Part shown: positions 47,331 through 57,106 of the stretch, piece by piece
How positions within the stretch are numbered: position 1 is the stretch's first letter
Layout of the letters: the number at the start of each line of letters is the position of its first letter
Origin: an uncultured Pirellulales bacterium
GTDB taxonomy: Bacteria > Planctomycetota > Planctomycetia > Pirellulales > Thermoguttaceae
NCBI GenBank assembly: GCA_938015445.1
Contig: CALLPE010000012.1
Location: 1 to 64,000 of the forward strand
DNA: 64,000 bases
Direction of reading: 5' to 3'
The notes under the pieces: model-generated
The model's input: the letters and a program-made list of their open reading frames with translations, nothing else
What the model was told of the DNA's origin: nothing
Database searches by the model: none
Position numbers and translations under genes: made by a program

Positions 47331-49223
47331 GTGCAAGACGACCCGACGACTGTATTGCGTAACAAGCTCGACGGCGAGAACTACCAGCGACTGATAGCCA
47401 TCGACAACGAGCGGTTGCACCGTTTCGTGGCCGACGCCATAGTGCTTTGCGAGCCAGAAACTGTGCTGGTGCTGGACGATTCGCCGGAAGCTGTGGAAAT
47501 GTCGCGGCGCCGGGCCGTGCAGTCAGGCGAAGAGCTGCCGCTGAAAACGGAAGGGCATACCGTCCACTTCGACGGCATGGACGATCAGGGCAGAGATCGC
47601 GAGGTAACCAAGTACCTCGTGCCCGAAGGCGACAGCCTCTCCAAGGCACTCAACCAAGTGGAGCGCCGGCAAGGGCTGGCAGAAGTCCGCGGGCTGCTGA
47701 AAGGTTCGATGCGCGGGCGGACGATGATCGTCCGCTTCATGTCGCTGGGGCCGACCGACTCGGCCTTCAGCATCCCTTGCGTAGAATGCACCGATTCGTG
47801 GTATGTTTCCCACAGTTTGAATCTGCTGTACCGGTTGGGTTACGAGCAGTTCAAACACCTCGGTCCCAAGGCGCACTTCTTCGCCACGTTGCACTCTGCC
47901 GGGAAGATGGACGAAAGGATGATTAGCGTCGAGTCGGACAAGAAGCGCATCTACATCGACTACACTACCGACACTGTCTACAGTGTCAACACCCAATACG
48001 CTGGCAACACCGTGGGGCTGAAGAAGTTGGCCCTGCGGTTGACGATCCGCAAGGCCGACCGCGAGGGCTGGCTGGCCGAGCACATGTTCCTCATGGGCGT
48101 CCACGGCCCTGGAGGCCGAAAGACCTATTTCGCCGGAGCATTCCCCAGTGCTTGCGGGAAGACTTCCACGGCCATGCTCCCTGGGGAAACCATCCTCGGC
48201 GACGACATCGCCTACTTCCGCGCTGTGGATGGGCAGTGCCGGGCCGCCAATGCCGAGTCGGGTATTTTCGGCATCATCCAGAATGTCAATGCCCAGGACG
48301 ATCCGGCCATTTGGGATGTGCTGACAAAGCCGGGCGAGGTCATCTTCTCTAACGTACTGGTTAACGACGGTGTTCCATATTGGTTGGGAATGGGGAAAGA
48401 AATCCCGTCAGAAGGAGTGAACTTTTCTGGCCAGTGGTTCAAGGGAAAGACCGACGCCAAAGGCAACGAGATTCCACCCGCGCATAAAAATGCCCGTTAC
48501 GCCGTGGCTCTGCACGCCTTGATGAACTGCGACTCCGAGTTGGAGAATCCCGAAGGAGTCGTGTTGGGTGGAATCATGTACGGCGGCCGCGACGCTCACG
48601 GGTACGTGCCTGTACAACAAAGTTTCGACTGGGCGCACGGCATCGTTGCTTACGGGGCGGCGTTGGAGACGGAAACCACCTTCGCCATCCTCGGTGAGGA
48701 AGGTGTTCCCGAAATCAATCTGATGAGCATCCAGGACTTCGTCTCCATTCCCTTAGGCAAGTACATCCGCAACAACCTGGAGTTCGGCAAACGGGTGACC
48801 AGCCCGCCGCTCATCTTCGGGGTAAATTACTTTTTGCGCGACCGTCAGGGCAAGTTCCTCAATGCCGTGCGCGACAAGCACGTGTGGGTAAAGTGGATGG
48901 AACTGCGCGTGCATGGCGACGCCGGGGCGATCCGCACTCCCACCGGAATGATTCCCCGTTACGAGGACCTCAAACCCCTGTTCAAGCAACTGTTGGGCAA
49001 AGAGTATCCTTACGAGTCGTATGCCGAGCAGTTCACTATCCGCGTGCCGGAAAACCTGGCTAAGGTAGAGCGCGTAGAGAAGTTCTACCGCACCGAAGTC
49101 GCCGACGCGCCGGCCGAGCTGTTCGCCGTCTTGGACGCCCAGCGGCAGCGTTTGCTGCGGGCCAGAGAGAAGTTCGGCGACTATATAACGCCCCAGTCCT
49201 TCGTCAAGGAACCCGTGGCGTAA
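47331..49223 (+). CDS. pckG: Phosphoenolpyruvate carboxykinase (GTP)
   Basis: A 630-residue GTP-dependent PEPCK, which converts oxaloacetate and GTP to PEP, GDP and CO2 in gluconeogenesis or anaplerosis. Seen are the substrate loop SMRGRTMIVRFMSLGP, the P-loop FPSACGKTSTAML near residue 272, the Mn2+/Mg2+ segment GDDIAYFR, the guanine-binding NYFLRDRQGKFLNAVRDKHV, RYAVALHALMNCD and the mobile-lid region GGIMYGGRDAHGYVPVQQSF. It has the sequence pattern of the GTP enzyme rather than the ATP enzyme. Length is slightly above the usual 600-620. The start is GTG at 47331 with AGGAGAAG before it. The gene is isolated. Confidence 0.97.
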   Translation: MQDDPTTVLRNKLDGENYQRLIAIDNERLHRFVADAIVLCEPETVLVLDDSPEAVEMSRRRAVQSGEELPLKTEGHTVHFDGMDDQGRDREVTKYLVPEGDSLSKALNQVERRQGLAEVRGLLKGSMRGRTMIVRFMSLGPTDSAFSIPCVECTDSWYVSHSLNLLYRLGYEQFKHLGPKAHFFATLHSAGKMDERMISVESDKKRIYIDYTTDTVYSVNTQYAGNTVGLKKLALRLTIRKADREGWLAEHMFLMGVHGPGGRKTYFAGAFPSACGKTSTAMLPGETILGDDIAYFRAVDGQCRAANAESGIFGIIQNVNAQDDPAIWDVLTKPGEVIFSNVLVNDGVPYWLGMGKEIPSEGVNFSGQWFKGKTDAKGNEIPPAHKNARYAVALHALMNCDSELENPEGVVLGGIMYGGRDAHGYVPVQQSFDWAHGIVAYGAALETETTFAILGEEGVPEINLMSIQDFVSIPLGKYIRNNLEFGKRVTSPPLIFGVNYFLRDRQGKFLNAVRDKHVWVKWMELRVHGDAGAIRTPTGMIPRYEDLKPLFKQLLGKEYPYESYAEQFTIRVPENLAKVERVEKFYRTEVADAPAELFAVLDAQRQRLLRAREKFGDYITPQSFVKEPVA

Positions 49224-49230
49224 GGCGGCT

Positions 49231-49268
49231 GGTGCAACTCCGCCGGTAAGGTGCAACTCCGCCGGTAA
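49231..49268. repeat. Exact 19-bp tandem duplication after pckG
   Basis: GGTGCAACTCCGCCGGTAA occurs twice head to tail (49231-49249 and 49250-49268), starting 8 bp after the pckG stop. The copies are identical. Confidence 0.85.
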
Positions 49269-49397
49269 CATCTACCGACCTACGCTCAGCGGCCCCGGAC
49301 CAGCAGATGACGCGCGACAATGAAGCCGCGATAAGCGCGCAACCGCGGTGCAGCCGCACCCTTCAGGTGTAGCGGCAGGGGCCATACATTGGCTGGG

Positions 49398-52300
49398 CTA
49401 GTCGCTTTCGGCGGCGAAGATTTTTTGGAATCGCTGCCGGATTTGCCGGGTGGCGCTTTCAAAATCTTCCAGCAACAAGGTAACGTCTGCATAGCGCAGC
49501 AGATGGGCCAGTTTGGCCAATTCGATCGGGTCTTGCGGCAAGCGGTCGCGGGCAGGCGAGTTAAGCAAGCAAAGCCTAGTTTCGATTATCCGCAGCAGCC
49601 GGTAAGCGTAATAGAGGTAATCGTAATCGTCGGCCGTCAGATGGCCAGCTCGGTACAGTTCGGCCAGGCCGGCCAATGTATTGGGGGTTCGCAGGGCGGG
49701 ATTATCGGCCCCGTATTTTAGCTGGAGCATTTGCACCAAAAACTCGATGTCCACGATTCCGCCGGGACCGCGCTTCAGGTCGCCTGCGGCGGCGGCCTGT
49801 TCCAGCCGGTGGCGCATGTGGCGGATTTGCTCCAGATGCTCCGGCTGCCATGGCGAACAGAACATCGCTCGCTCTACCACCTCAGTTGCCTGACGCGCTA
49901 TGCCTGGCGAGCCAAAGACCACACGGGCTTTGCACAATGCCTGGCGTTCCCAAAGCTGGGCCTCCGCCTGGCGGAAGTACCGTTCGAACTCGGTCAGCGA
50001 GGTAGCCAATACGCCGCTGCGGCCGGTGGGGCGCAGACGGGCGTCGATCTCGTAGAGCTTTCCTGCCGGTCCCACCCGCCCACAAGCCCTGATGATCCGC
50101 TGCCCCAATTCGCTGAAGAAATGCCGGTTGGAGGTGCTGTGAGCTTTAACGTCGAATTGCGGGGGTAAGGTGTGGCCGTCGGCTTCGTAAAGGAAGACCA
50201 CGTCCAGGTCGCTATGATAGTTCAGTTCTCTGCCTCCCAGTTTGCCCATTGCCAGGATCACAAACTCGCACGGCTCACCAGCGCGAGGTCCATCGGCCAC
50301 GGTCGGGCAGCCGAACTTCGTTAGCAGATTCCGATATTCCCGGGCGGCGATCTGCTCCAGAGCGGTTTCGGCCACGTCGCTCAGCGCAGCGACGACCTGT
50401 TCCAAGTCCTCTTTTCCCAGCAGGTCGCGCACCCCGATCCGCAAATGCTGGTCATTTTTGAAACTGTGCAGAATCGGGTCCAGGTCTTCTGCGCCCCGGC
50501 ACAAGTCGGCCAGCGTGGCTTGCAACCACCGCCGGGAAGGCAGTTTGTCCAGGACCAGGCTGTCCATCAGGCTGTCGATCATCCCGGGGTTGCTGACTAG
50601 CATTCCTGACAAATACGGGCTGTAGGCGCATATTTCCACGTACAAGTGCAAGCTGGGCGGATTGAAACTGAACAGCTCCCACAACACACCCTTGCCGCCC
50701 AGCGAGTCGCTCACCTGGCACAGGTTGACCAGCGTGGCGTCGGGGTCAGCGGTATTGGCGATGGCCTGCAACAGGCGAGGGGCGATCGCCGCCAGGAAGT
50801 GCCGGCACCGTCGGGTAGAAAGAAACCGCAGTTTCTCTTCGGCCAGAGCCATCAGGTTCTGATAAGCCTGCTGGATGTCGCGGAAGCGATATTTGCTCAG
50901 CACGGTGGCGATCTGTTCCGGCGAAGGCTCGGGATCGAGCACCAGGTCCACTTCAGGCTCTGTTTGGACTTCGTCGCTGAAGGCATGATGCAGCAAATGG
51001 TCCAGGATGCGGCGGTTCAGCTCGGTGCGATGGCAGTAGTCGGCCATGAATCGCTGACGGGCTGCCTGCCGATCGGCCTGGCTATAGCCCAGCCGCAAAG
51101 CCAGTTTGGCCAGTTCGTCGGGGTCTTCTGGCAAGGTATGAGTTTGCAAGTCGAACATGATTTGCAGCCGATGTTCGACCTTCCGCAGAAAGCTGTAATT
51201 GCTTTCCAGTATCGCCCGCTCCTGGTCGGTCAGGCAGCCAGCCTGTCCCAGTCGAGCAATGGCTTCCAAGGTGTTGCCGGTGCGCAATTGCGGCAGCTCC
51301 GCGCCATTGAGCAGTTGGAGGAACTGGATAGCAAACTCGACGTCGCGGATGCCTCCGCGGCCGGTCTTCACGTTGCGCCGATCGCCCCCGGAACGGTGTG
51401 CCTGTTGCTCGATCCGTCGCTTCAGGGCCTTGATGCCGGCGATGTCGGCGGTGCTGAGGTACCGCGGGTAGATCCACGGTGTAAGCCGGCGCAAAAACTC
51501 TTCGCCCAGCCGCAAGTCGCCGGCCACCGGTCGGGCTTTGATGTACGCCTGCCGTTCCCAGGTACGGCCCCGCAGGTCGTAGTAGGCCAACGCGCTAGCG
51601 ACGCTGGCGACCATCGGGCCGCGGCTTCCTTCCGGCCGCAAGCGGAGATCGACCCGATAGGCTGCCCCAAGCTCGGTAATTTCGGTCAACAGGCGGACCA
51701 GTTCCCGCGCCAGGAGCTGAAAGAACTCGGCGTTGCCGGTGGGACGCTGGCCGTCGGTGCGACCCTCGCCGTCGTAGAACATCACTAGGTCGATGTCGCT
51801 GGAGTAGTTTAGTTCCAGGCCACCTAGTTTACCCAATCCCAATACGACCAGCCGGGCCACTTGGCCGTCGGCGGCGCGCGGCACGCCGCGCTGCTCGACC
51901 AGTTTGCGGTAGGCTGCCTGCAACGCGGCCTCGACGATGGCGTCGGCCAGATAGCTGATCTGCGCAGCGACTGTGGCCAGGCTTTGCTCGCGGATGATGT
52001 CGCCGTAAGCGATGCGCAGCGTTTCGCGGCGCTTGAAGCGACGCAGGGCACGCAGCACCATCGGTCTGTGCTCCAGCGCGAGCACCTCGGCAGTCAGCTC
52101 GTCGACCAGCGCTTGCCGGGAAACCGGCTGTCCTTCGGTCAGCCGCAACAGATCGAAACCTTCAGGATCGACTATTAACAACTCGCTCAGGTACTGACTG
52201 GTGGAGAAGATTTGCAGCAGCACCGGCAGGGCTTCCGGATCGCGCTCGAACAGCGTCCCGATGGCCAGCGGATTCCGCGCGGCGGCCACGAAACGGTCCA

Positions 52301-52517
52301 GATTGTTCAGCGCCATGTCGGCGTCGGCGCACTGTGGCAGTCGGGCAGATAGCTGATCGAACATCACCGCTAGCAGGTCCAGCGGCACACCGGCATCGGC
52401 GATTCCACGAAGGCTGGCGTGTCCCCGACGCAAGTCGCGCACGCCCAGCCCGCGCAGCCAATCGCCCGCTGCCTCAGCACTTTCCAGATAATGCTGCACC
52501 ACGCTGGGTTCGATCAT
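49398..52517 (-). CDS. glnE: Bifunctional glutamine synthetase adenylyltransferase/deadenylase
   Basis: A 1039-residue GlnE, which attaches AMP to or removes it from a glutamine synthetase tyrosine according to nitrogen state. The two nucleotidyltransferase halves are clear: VVLGLGKLGGLELNYSSDID with LVMFYDGEG in the N-terminal (deadenylase) half and VILAMGKLGGRELNYHSDLD with VVFLYEADG in the C-terminal (adenylylase) half, each keeping G-x-LGGxELxxxSDxD. Each is followed by a helical bundle and the blocks VDLRLRPEGSRGP or IDARLRPTGRSGV and KTGRGGIRDVEFAIQFLQLL or KRGPGGIVDIEFLVQMLQL. ATG 52517 (MIEPSVVQHYLES) was chosen over an upstream start at 52655 whose extension lacks family similarity. 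No glnA or glnB lies beside it. Confidence 0.96.
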   Translation of the reverse strand: MIEPSVVQHYLESAEAAGDWLRGLGVRDLRRGHASLRGIADAGVPLDLLAVMFDQLSARLPQCADADMALNNLDRFVAAARNPLAIGTLFERDPEALPVLLQIFSTSQYLSELLIVDPEGFDLLRLTEGQPVSRQALVDELTAEVLALEHRPMVLRALRRFKRRETLRIAYGDIIREQSLATVAAQISYLADAIVEAALQAAYRKLVEQRGVPRAADGQVARLVVLGLGKLGGLELNYSSDIDLVMFYDGEGRTDGQRPTGNAEFFQLLARELVRLLTEITELGAAYRVDLRLRPEGSRGPMVASVASALAYYDLRGRTWERQAYIKARPVAGDLRLGEEFLRRLTPWIYPRYLSTADIAGIKALKRRIEQQAHRSGGDRRNVKTGRGGIRDVEFAIQFLQLLNGAELPQLRTGNTLEAIARLGQAGCLTDQERAILESNYSFLRKVEHRLQIMFDLQTHTLPEDPDELAKLALRLGYSQADRQAARQRFMADYCHRTELNRRILDHLLHHAFSDEVQTEPEVDLVLDPEPSPEQIATVLSKYRFRDIQQAYQNLMALAEEKLRFLSTRRCRHFLAAIAPRLLQAIANTADPDATLVNLCQVSDSLGGKGVLWELFSFNPPSLHLYVEICAYSPYLSGMLVSNPGMIDSLMDSLVLDKLPSRRWLQATLADLCRGAEDLDPILHSFKNDQHLRIGVRDLLGKEDLEQVVAALSDVAETALEQIAAREYRNLLTKFGCPTVADGPRAGEPCEFVILAMGKLGGRELNYHSDLDVVFLYEADGHTLPPQFDVKAHSTSNRHFFSELGQRIIRACGRVGPAGKLYEIDARLRPTGRSGVLATSLTEFERYFRQAEAQLWERQALCKARVVFGSPGIARQATEVVERAMFCSPWQPEHLEQIRHMRHRLEQAAAAGDLKRGPGGIVDIEFLVQMLQLKYGADNPALRTPNTLAGLAELYRAGHLTADDYDYLYYAYRLLRIIETRLCLLNSPARDRLPQDPIELAKLAHLLRYADVTLLLEDFESATRQIRQRFQKIFAAESD

Positions 52518-53284
52518 GGGGCATGCTGGATTTGCTAATCGGGGGTGTAAACACTCGTCGACAAGGACGGCATTCGAAGCAGAATCTGCTTGCCAAGCCA
52601 GCCGCGACCGGGCGACCGGGGGTATTGGTCTTGCCAAAAGTATCAAGCACAACAACTACACAAGTGTAGCGGCTACTGCGCAGGGCACCACACCCCGCTG
52701 CACGGCCCAGCACAGACGGCTACCCGACATGTTGCAGCCCGCTTCGCAGCGTACCATATGACGCCACAGGGTGTAGAACGGACTATTACACGACCAAGGT
52801 ATAGCTGACCACATCAACGGTTCGTGGCGCCACACGGTGCAGAAGGGACTAATACACGCAACGTCCGCGTCGAGCCCACAACAACACATGGCGCCACACG
52901 GTGTAGAACGGATCATTACACGGTTTAGCACGACCTTTGAGTTCGCCGGCGCTAGTTGGTATCGAAAGTAGAAGCGGGAAAAATGCGTCTTGAAAGAAGT
53001 TAACGCGGAAAACGCATTTTCTTTCACATTTTACCAGCAGGTGCGCGTTGGCGCTGTCTTGCCAGGTGCTATCCGACTGCAAGTTGTGTTCCTCGTGCAT
53101 TCTCGGCAAACCCGCTTCTTTCCCACCCGAGTTCATCCCCGCGGTGCGACCAGCGCTCTGCTGGTACGTGCTTCAACTGGCCCATCCACTCTGATAGATT
53201 GCAAGTTGCAAGCGGCAAGACAGTTACAATACGGCTTGATGTGCTGTGCAGGACAGCATTCGCTCGGGTGATTTGGAGGCCAGC
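52518..53284. other. Intergenic, 767 bp, with CRISPR-spaced repeats
   Basis: Divergent region between glnE and the radical SAM gene. The centre carries three related repeats (listed separately). The part at 52960-53040 is AT-richer and could hold the promoter for the rightward gene. GGAGG at 53274-53278 serves the GTG at 53285. No gene was recognised. Confidence 0.5.
52758..52922. repeat. Three imperfect 34-35 bp repeats at 65-67 bp spacing
   Basis: Copies at about 52758-52792, 52825-52858 and 52889-52922 share TGGCGCCACACGGTG then AGAACGGACTATTACACG with a few substitutions each. The two intervening stretches of about 30-32 bp are unrelated to each other. A weaker relative may start near 52683. 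Each unit contains GTGTA and TACAC arms able to pair. The geometry is CRISPR-like, but the copies are diverged and no cas gene is present in the window. Confidence 0.6.
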
Positions 53285-55135
53285 GTGTCGCGAAAACGAG
53301 ACTTGGTACTGTTGGTACAGCTACCCATCCCTCCAATGGGGCTAGATTCCCCGCGCGGCAATATACCGCTTGCAGCCGGTTATCTGAAGGCATACGCACA
53401 AAGCCGCTTGCCGTGCGGCGCGGAAATCGACATCCTGCCGCAAGCCGTCACCGACACTTACGGCGATGCGGCGCTGGTGGCAGAGATACTCGGCCGGCGT
53501 CCCAGCATCATTGGCTTCTCTTGCTATTTGTGGAACGTCGAGCGGACCCTGTGGATAGCACGGCAGCTCAAACAGCAGCAGCCGTGTGTGACCGTCGTGC
53601 TAGGCGGGCCGGAAATAACACCGGACAACGCCTGGGTGATGCGCTATGCACCGGCCGATTACGCGGTCGTTGGCGAGGGCGAAGCAAGTTTCGCCCGACT
53701 GCTATGGGCTCTGATCGCCAAGGAGTTCAACGCGCCGGCAATACCGGGAGTAGTTGTACTGCGCGACTCGCTCGGGTTTCCAATTGTCAGCCATTGCCCC
53801 AAACCGGAGCTGATTGAGTCTTTGGACGAAGTGCCCTCGCCGTACCTTGCCGGCGTGTTGAAGCCCGATGGCGAGGGCACGGTCTACTTGGAGACCGTGC
53901 GGGGCTGCCATTTTCGGTGCCGGTACTGCTACTATCCGAAGAGTTTTCCCCGCTTGCGCAAGTTTTCGCCTTCCAAGGTGCTGCTGGTGTTGCACTACGC
54001 CGCTAGCATCGGCGCGAAAGAAGTAGTGCTGATTGATCCCTCGCTCAACGGCCGGAACGACTTCGACCAGTTGCTCGGCCTGCTGGCCCAGGGCAACAGC
54101 GGCAAACAGTTCGCTTACTCGGCGGAATTGCGGGCAGAACTGCTCCGGCCGGGACAAGCCGAAAAGTTGGCCGCCGCCGGCGTGGCCGAAGTGGAAATCG
54201 GCCTCCAGACTGTCGATCCGCTGGCCCAGCGATTGAGCAACCGCCGCACCGATTTACACAAGTTCGCCGAAGGCGCCAAAGCATTGGCGGATGCCGGCAT
54301 CCGCCGCCGGGTAGACCTTATCATCGGTTTGCCCGGCGACACGGTCGATTCGGTGCGCCGCAGCATCGAGTTCCTGGCCAACAACAAGCTTTACGACGAG
54401 GTGCAGGTATTCAACCTCCTGGTGCTGCCCGGCACGGCTTTCCGCCGCCACGCAAAGTTGCTCGGCCTGGATTACCAAGAGCGGCCTCCGTACGCTGTGC
54501 TGCGCACGCCGACGCTTCACTTGGGACAGATTGAAATGCTTTTGGAAGAGGCCGAGGCGGCTTTCGGCACATTGTTTGATCCGCTGCCGGAACCGACCGA
54601 ATTGCTCCAGGCCGCAGAGCAAGCCTTTAGCACGCCAGCGGCCCAGCGGGCGGCACACGCGGCCGAAACGGGCCACGGTCGGTTCTCCGGCGACAGTCCG
54701 GTGCGGATCATTCGGGTTTCGCTGGACGACGCATTCAAGGAACAAATACCCTCGCTTCTTCCGCCGCCGCAAAGCTGGGCTAACAGCCTGGTACTGTGGA
54801 TGAGATCGTCCGACTTCGACGCCGCACGAAACACCGCGGCGGCAGTGATCGGGCACGTACTCGAACAAGCACCGCACACCGCTTTGCAGGTGTTGCTCGA
54901 ACCACAAGGCGACTACCGCTGCGTGTCGTCTTTGGCACTGGCGACGCTGCTGGGAAATTGTTTTCAGACGACCAACTACCTGGACCACTATTACAGCGTC
55001 CAGCCCCGACGCATAGGCAGTGCGAAGCGCCTGATTGTGATCGCCCCCGAAGCAGCCAGAAACGACCGCCGCTGGCGACACCGAGTCACCAATTTTGCCG
55101 AGATAGTGTTCCGCGGCGATGGCCGCGCAGGCTGA
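53285..55135 (+). CDS. B12-binding-domain radical SAM protein
   Basis: A 616-residue protein. The N-terminal part (1-150) is the Rossmann-like cobalamin-binding domain type: IPLAAGYLKAYAQ, IIGFSCYLWNVERTLWIARQ, VVLGGPEITPDN and YAVVGEGEASFARLL. The radical SAM core begins VYLETVRGCHFRCRYCYYPK, with Cys208, Cys212 and Cys215 binding the 4Fe-4S cluster, and continues VVLIDPSLNGRNDF, VEIGLQTVDP and VDLIIGLPGDTVDSV. No DxHxxG cobalamin motif is visible in the N-terminal domain. A C-terminal region of about 180 residues has no recognised family. I chose GTG 53285, which has GGAGG at 53274-53278, over the GTG at 53246. The substrate is unknown; such proteins act on tetrapyrroles, lipids, peptides or RNA. 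Confidence 0.88.
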   Translation: MSRKRDLVLLVQLPIPPMGLDSPRGNIPLAAGYLKAYAQSRLPCGAEIDILPQAVTDTYGDAALVAEILGRRPSIIGFSCYLWNVERTLWIARQLKQQQPCVTVVLGGPEITPDNAWVMRYAPADYAVVGEGEASFARLLWALIAKEFNAPAIPGVVVLRDSLGFPIVSHCPKPELIESLDEVPSPYLAGVLKPDGEGTVYLETVRGCHFRCRYCYYPKSFPRLRKFSPSKVLLVLHYAASIGAKEVVLIDPSLNGRNDFDQLLGLLAQGNSGKQFAYSAELRAELLRPGQAEKLAAAGVAEVEIGLQTVDPLAQRLSNRRTDLHKFAEGAKALADAGIRRRVDLIIGLPGDTVDSVRRSIEFLANNKLYDEVQVFNLLVLPGTAFRRHAKLLGLDYQERPPYAVLRTPTLHLGQIEMLLEEAEAAFGTLFDPLPEPTELLQAAEQAFSTPAAQRAAHAAETGHGRFSGDSPVRIIRVSLDDAFKEQIPSLLPPPQSWANSLVLWMRSSDFDAARNTAAAVIGHVLEQAPHTALQVLLEPQGDYRCVSSLALATLLGNCFQTTNYLDHYYSVQPRRIGSAKRLIVIAPEAARNDRRWRHRVTNFAEIVFRGDGRAG

Positions 55136-55212
55136 CCCGCGCACTGCTACAGCCGTAGCGCTACGCTGCTGCGCTTTTCAATCTGGCGTGGGCCGGAAGC
55201 GGCGCTCGGCGC

Positions 55213-56508
55213 TCAGACGAACTTGGTGATTCCGGGCATAGCTACCGGTGGCGTGGGCAGCGGCCCCCACTGGTACTGGGGCGGCGACAGGTCTTCCTTG
55301 GAATTCATCGCCTGTTCCCAAGTGATCATCTGCCCGGTGTAGGTCACCATCCGGCCCAGGATGGCCAACATGGTACTCAGCGCCATGTAACGCCCGTTGT
55401 TTATCGGTTTGCCTTTGCGGATGCTGGCAAACAGCTCGTCGTGCTCGGTCTGATATATGTTGTTTTCCGGGCCGTCGTAGGTCCAGTTCACTTCGCCGGC
55501 AATACGCAGTCCTTTGCGGCCTTCGCTGATGAATGCCCGCCCCCTGCTTCCCACGGCCGCGGCGCTGATGTCGTTCTTGCAGCCGGGCATTTGTCGGGTG
55601 TTGCTAAACAGTTTGGTGCCGTCCTCGTATTCGTACACCACCGAATGATGGTCGTAGATGTTGCCGTACTCCGGACCGGTGCGCACCTGTCGGCCGCCCA
55701 TGCCGATTGCCCGTGCCGGATACTGATCTTTCATCATCCACGCGCATACGTCGAGGAAATGCACGTGCTGCTCGACATTGAAATCGCCCGACAGCCATGT
55801 GAAGTAATACCAGTTGCGGCATTGCCAGTGCATATCGGTCCAATCTGGCTCGCGTTTCTTCACCCAGATGCCACCCCGGTAATCATTGGCCTGCAAAGTG
55901 TGGATTTGTCCGATCGCGCCGTCTTGGATGCGCTTGATCGTTTCCTGAAAGCCGTAGGAGTATCGCAAGCACAGCCCGGAGACGACCGACAAGCCCTTCT
56001 GCTCGGCCAACTGGCAGCTTGCCAGCACCGAGCGCACACCGGGAGCATCGACCGCTACTGGCTTTTCGGCGAAGACATGTTTGCCGGCCTCGATGGCGGC
56101 CTTCAGATGAGCTGGGCGGAAGTGCGGCGGCTCGCACAACAGCACCACATCCACCCCGCAGCCGATAAGCTGCCTCCCGGCGTCGAAGCCCGAAAACTGA
56201 CGCTCCGGCGGGACGTCGATCTTCTCGGCCAGCTCGGGCCGCTTCTGGAGGCTGCTTAAACAGATTTTCATTCTGTCGTCGAACAGGTCGGCCAGCGCCA
56301 CCAACTTGACGTTTTTATCTGCCGAAAGGGCTTGTGCGGCAGCGCCAGTACCGCGTCCGCCGCAGCCGATCAGCCCTACCCGCAACAGGTCGCTGCCGGC
56401 CAGATGCACTCCGAAAGCCGGCGTCGAGGCAGCCAGTCCGCCCGCCGCTGCCAAGACCGTCGAGCGCCGCAAAAACTCCCGCCGCGAAACAGTTGACCGT
56501 GTGCTCAT
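55213..56508 (-). CDS. Tat-exported Gfo/Idh/MocA-family oxidoreductase
   Basis: A 431-residue protein with a twin-arginine signal SRREFLRRSTVLAAAGGLAA. The mature part has a Rossmann fold (RVGLIGCGGRGTGAAAQAL), the family block HVFAEKPVAVDAPGVRSVL with the EKP lysine, and the C-terminal substrate-binding sheet (NWYYFTWLSGDFNVEQHVHF, then LDVCAWMM). Members use NAD(P) to oxidise or interconvert sugars or cyclitols. Planctomycetes carry many exported copies; cofactor loading before Tat export is plausible. The last residues before the stop (GPLPTPPVAMPGITKFV) are a usual ending in this subgroup. Convergent with the radical SAM gene, 77 bp apart. Substrate unknown. Confidence 0.9.
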   Translation of the reverse strand: MSTRSTVSRREFLRRSTVLAAAGGLAASTPAFGVHLAGSDLLRVGLIGCGGRGTGAAAQALSADKNVKLVALADLFDDRMKICLSSLQKRPELAEKIDVPPERQFSGFDAGRQLIGCGVDVVLLCEPPHFRPAHLKAAIEAGKHVFAEKPVAVDAPGVRSVLASCQLAEQKGLSVVSGLCLRYSYGFQETIKRIQDGAIGQIHTLQANDYRGGIWVKKREPDWTDMHWQCRNWYYFTWLSGDFNVEQHVHFLDVCAWMMKDQYPARAIGMGGRQVRTGPEYGNIYDHHSVVYEYEDGTKLFSNTRQMPGCKNDISAAAVGSRGRAFISEGRKGLRIAGEVNWTYDGPENNIYQTEHDELFASIRKGKPINNGRYMALSTMLAILGRMVTYTGQMITWEQAMNSKEDLSPPQYQWGPLPTPPVAMPGITKFV

Positions 56509-56700
56509 GAGAAGTTACCTCCCACCTAGCCAAGTTGTCTCGACCGCACCGAGAACATCAAGGCTCTAGAATAGCAAGCGTGCGCGTGGCCGGGCAAGCG
56601 CGGCGGACGGAAAGAGCTGCTTATCCACAGGGAGCCGGGCTTGTTTAGGCGCGCGTGCGCAAGTTATAGCTTTCACTAACAAGTTCTTGCGCACAGGTCC

Positions 56701-56940
56701 AAGGTCTGAAGCACAGGCCAAAGGCCTTGCCCGTAAGTGTGGATTCCGGCTTGGACCTGCGACTTCCGGCTTGCACGTGTGAGTTCTGGCTTGCGCGTAT
56801 GAATTCTGGCCAACACCTGGTGGTTCTGGGTGGCAGGTATCATTTGTGGCCCGCTCGTGTGGGCTGCGCGTTGCACGTCCGAGTTCTGCGTTTCAATCGC
56901 AAGCTGTGGCTGTTACGCGCAAGCGAAGGGTTGAACCACC
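56701..56940. repeat. 20-bp degenerate tandem array, about 12 units
   Basis: Related 20-mers follow in strict register. The core of each unit starts at 56721, 56741, 56761, 56781, 56801, 56821, 56841, 56861, 56881, 56901 and 56921, with a weak one at 56701. The best conserved core is AGTTCTGGCTTGCACGTGTG (consensus); examples are GATTCCGGCT, ACTTCCGGCT, AGTTCTGGCT, AATTCTGGCC and AGTTCTGCGT. Divergence is high at both ends and lowest in the middle. Confidence 0.85.
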
Positions 56941-57106
56941 GATGCCTGCCGGGACAAACCAATCCGCTGCCGGTGCGCAGGCACTAGGTGCAAACGGGGT
57001 AAGGCGAGGCAAAACGCTCTGGGTTGCGCATTTACTCCAGTCGCTCTATCCTGCGCCGTATAACGACCAAAGCCAGCACGAACCACCGACAGTGTAAATC
57101 CGTATA

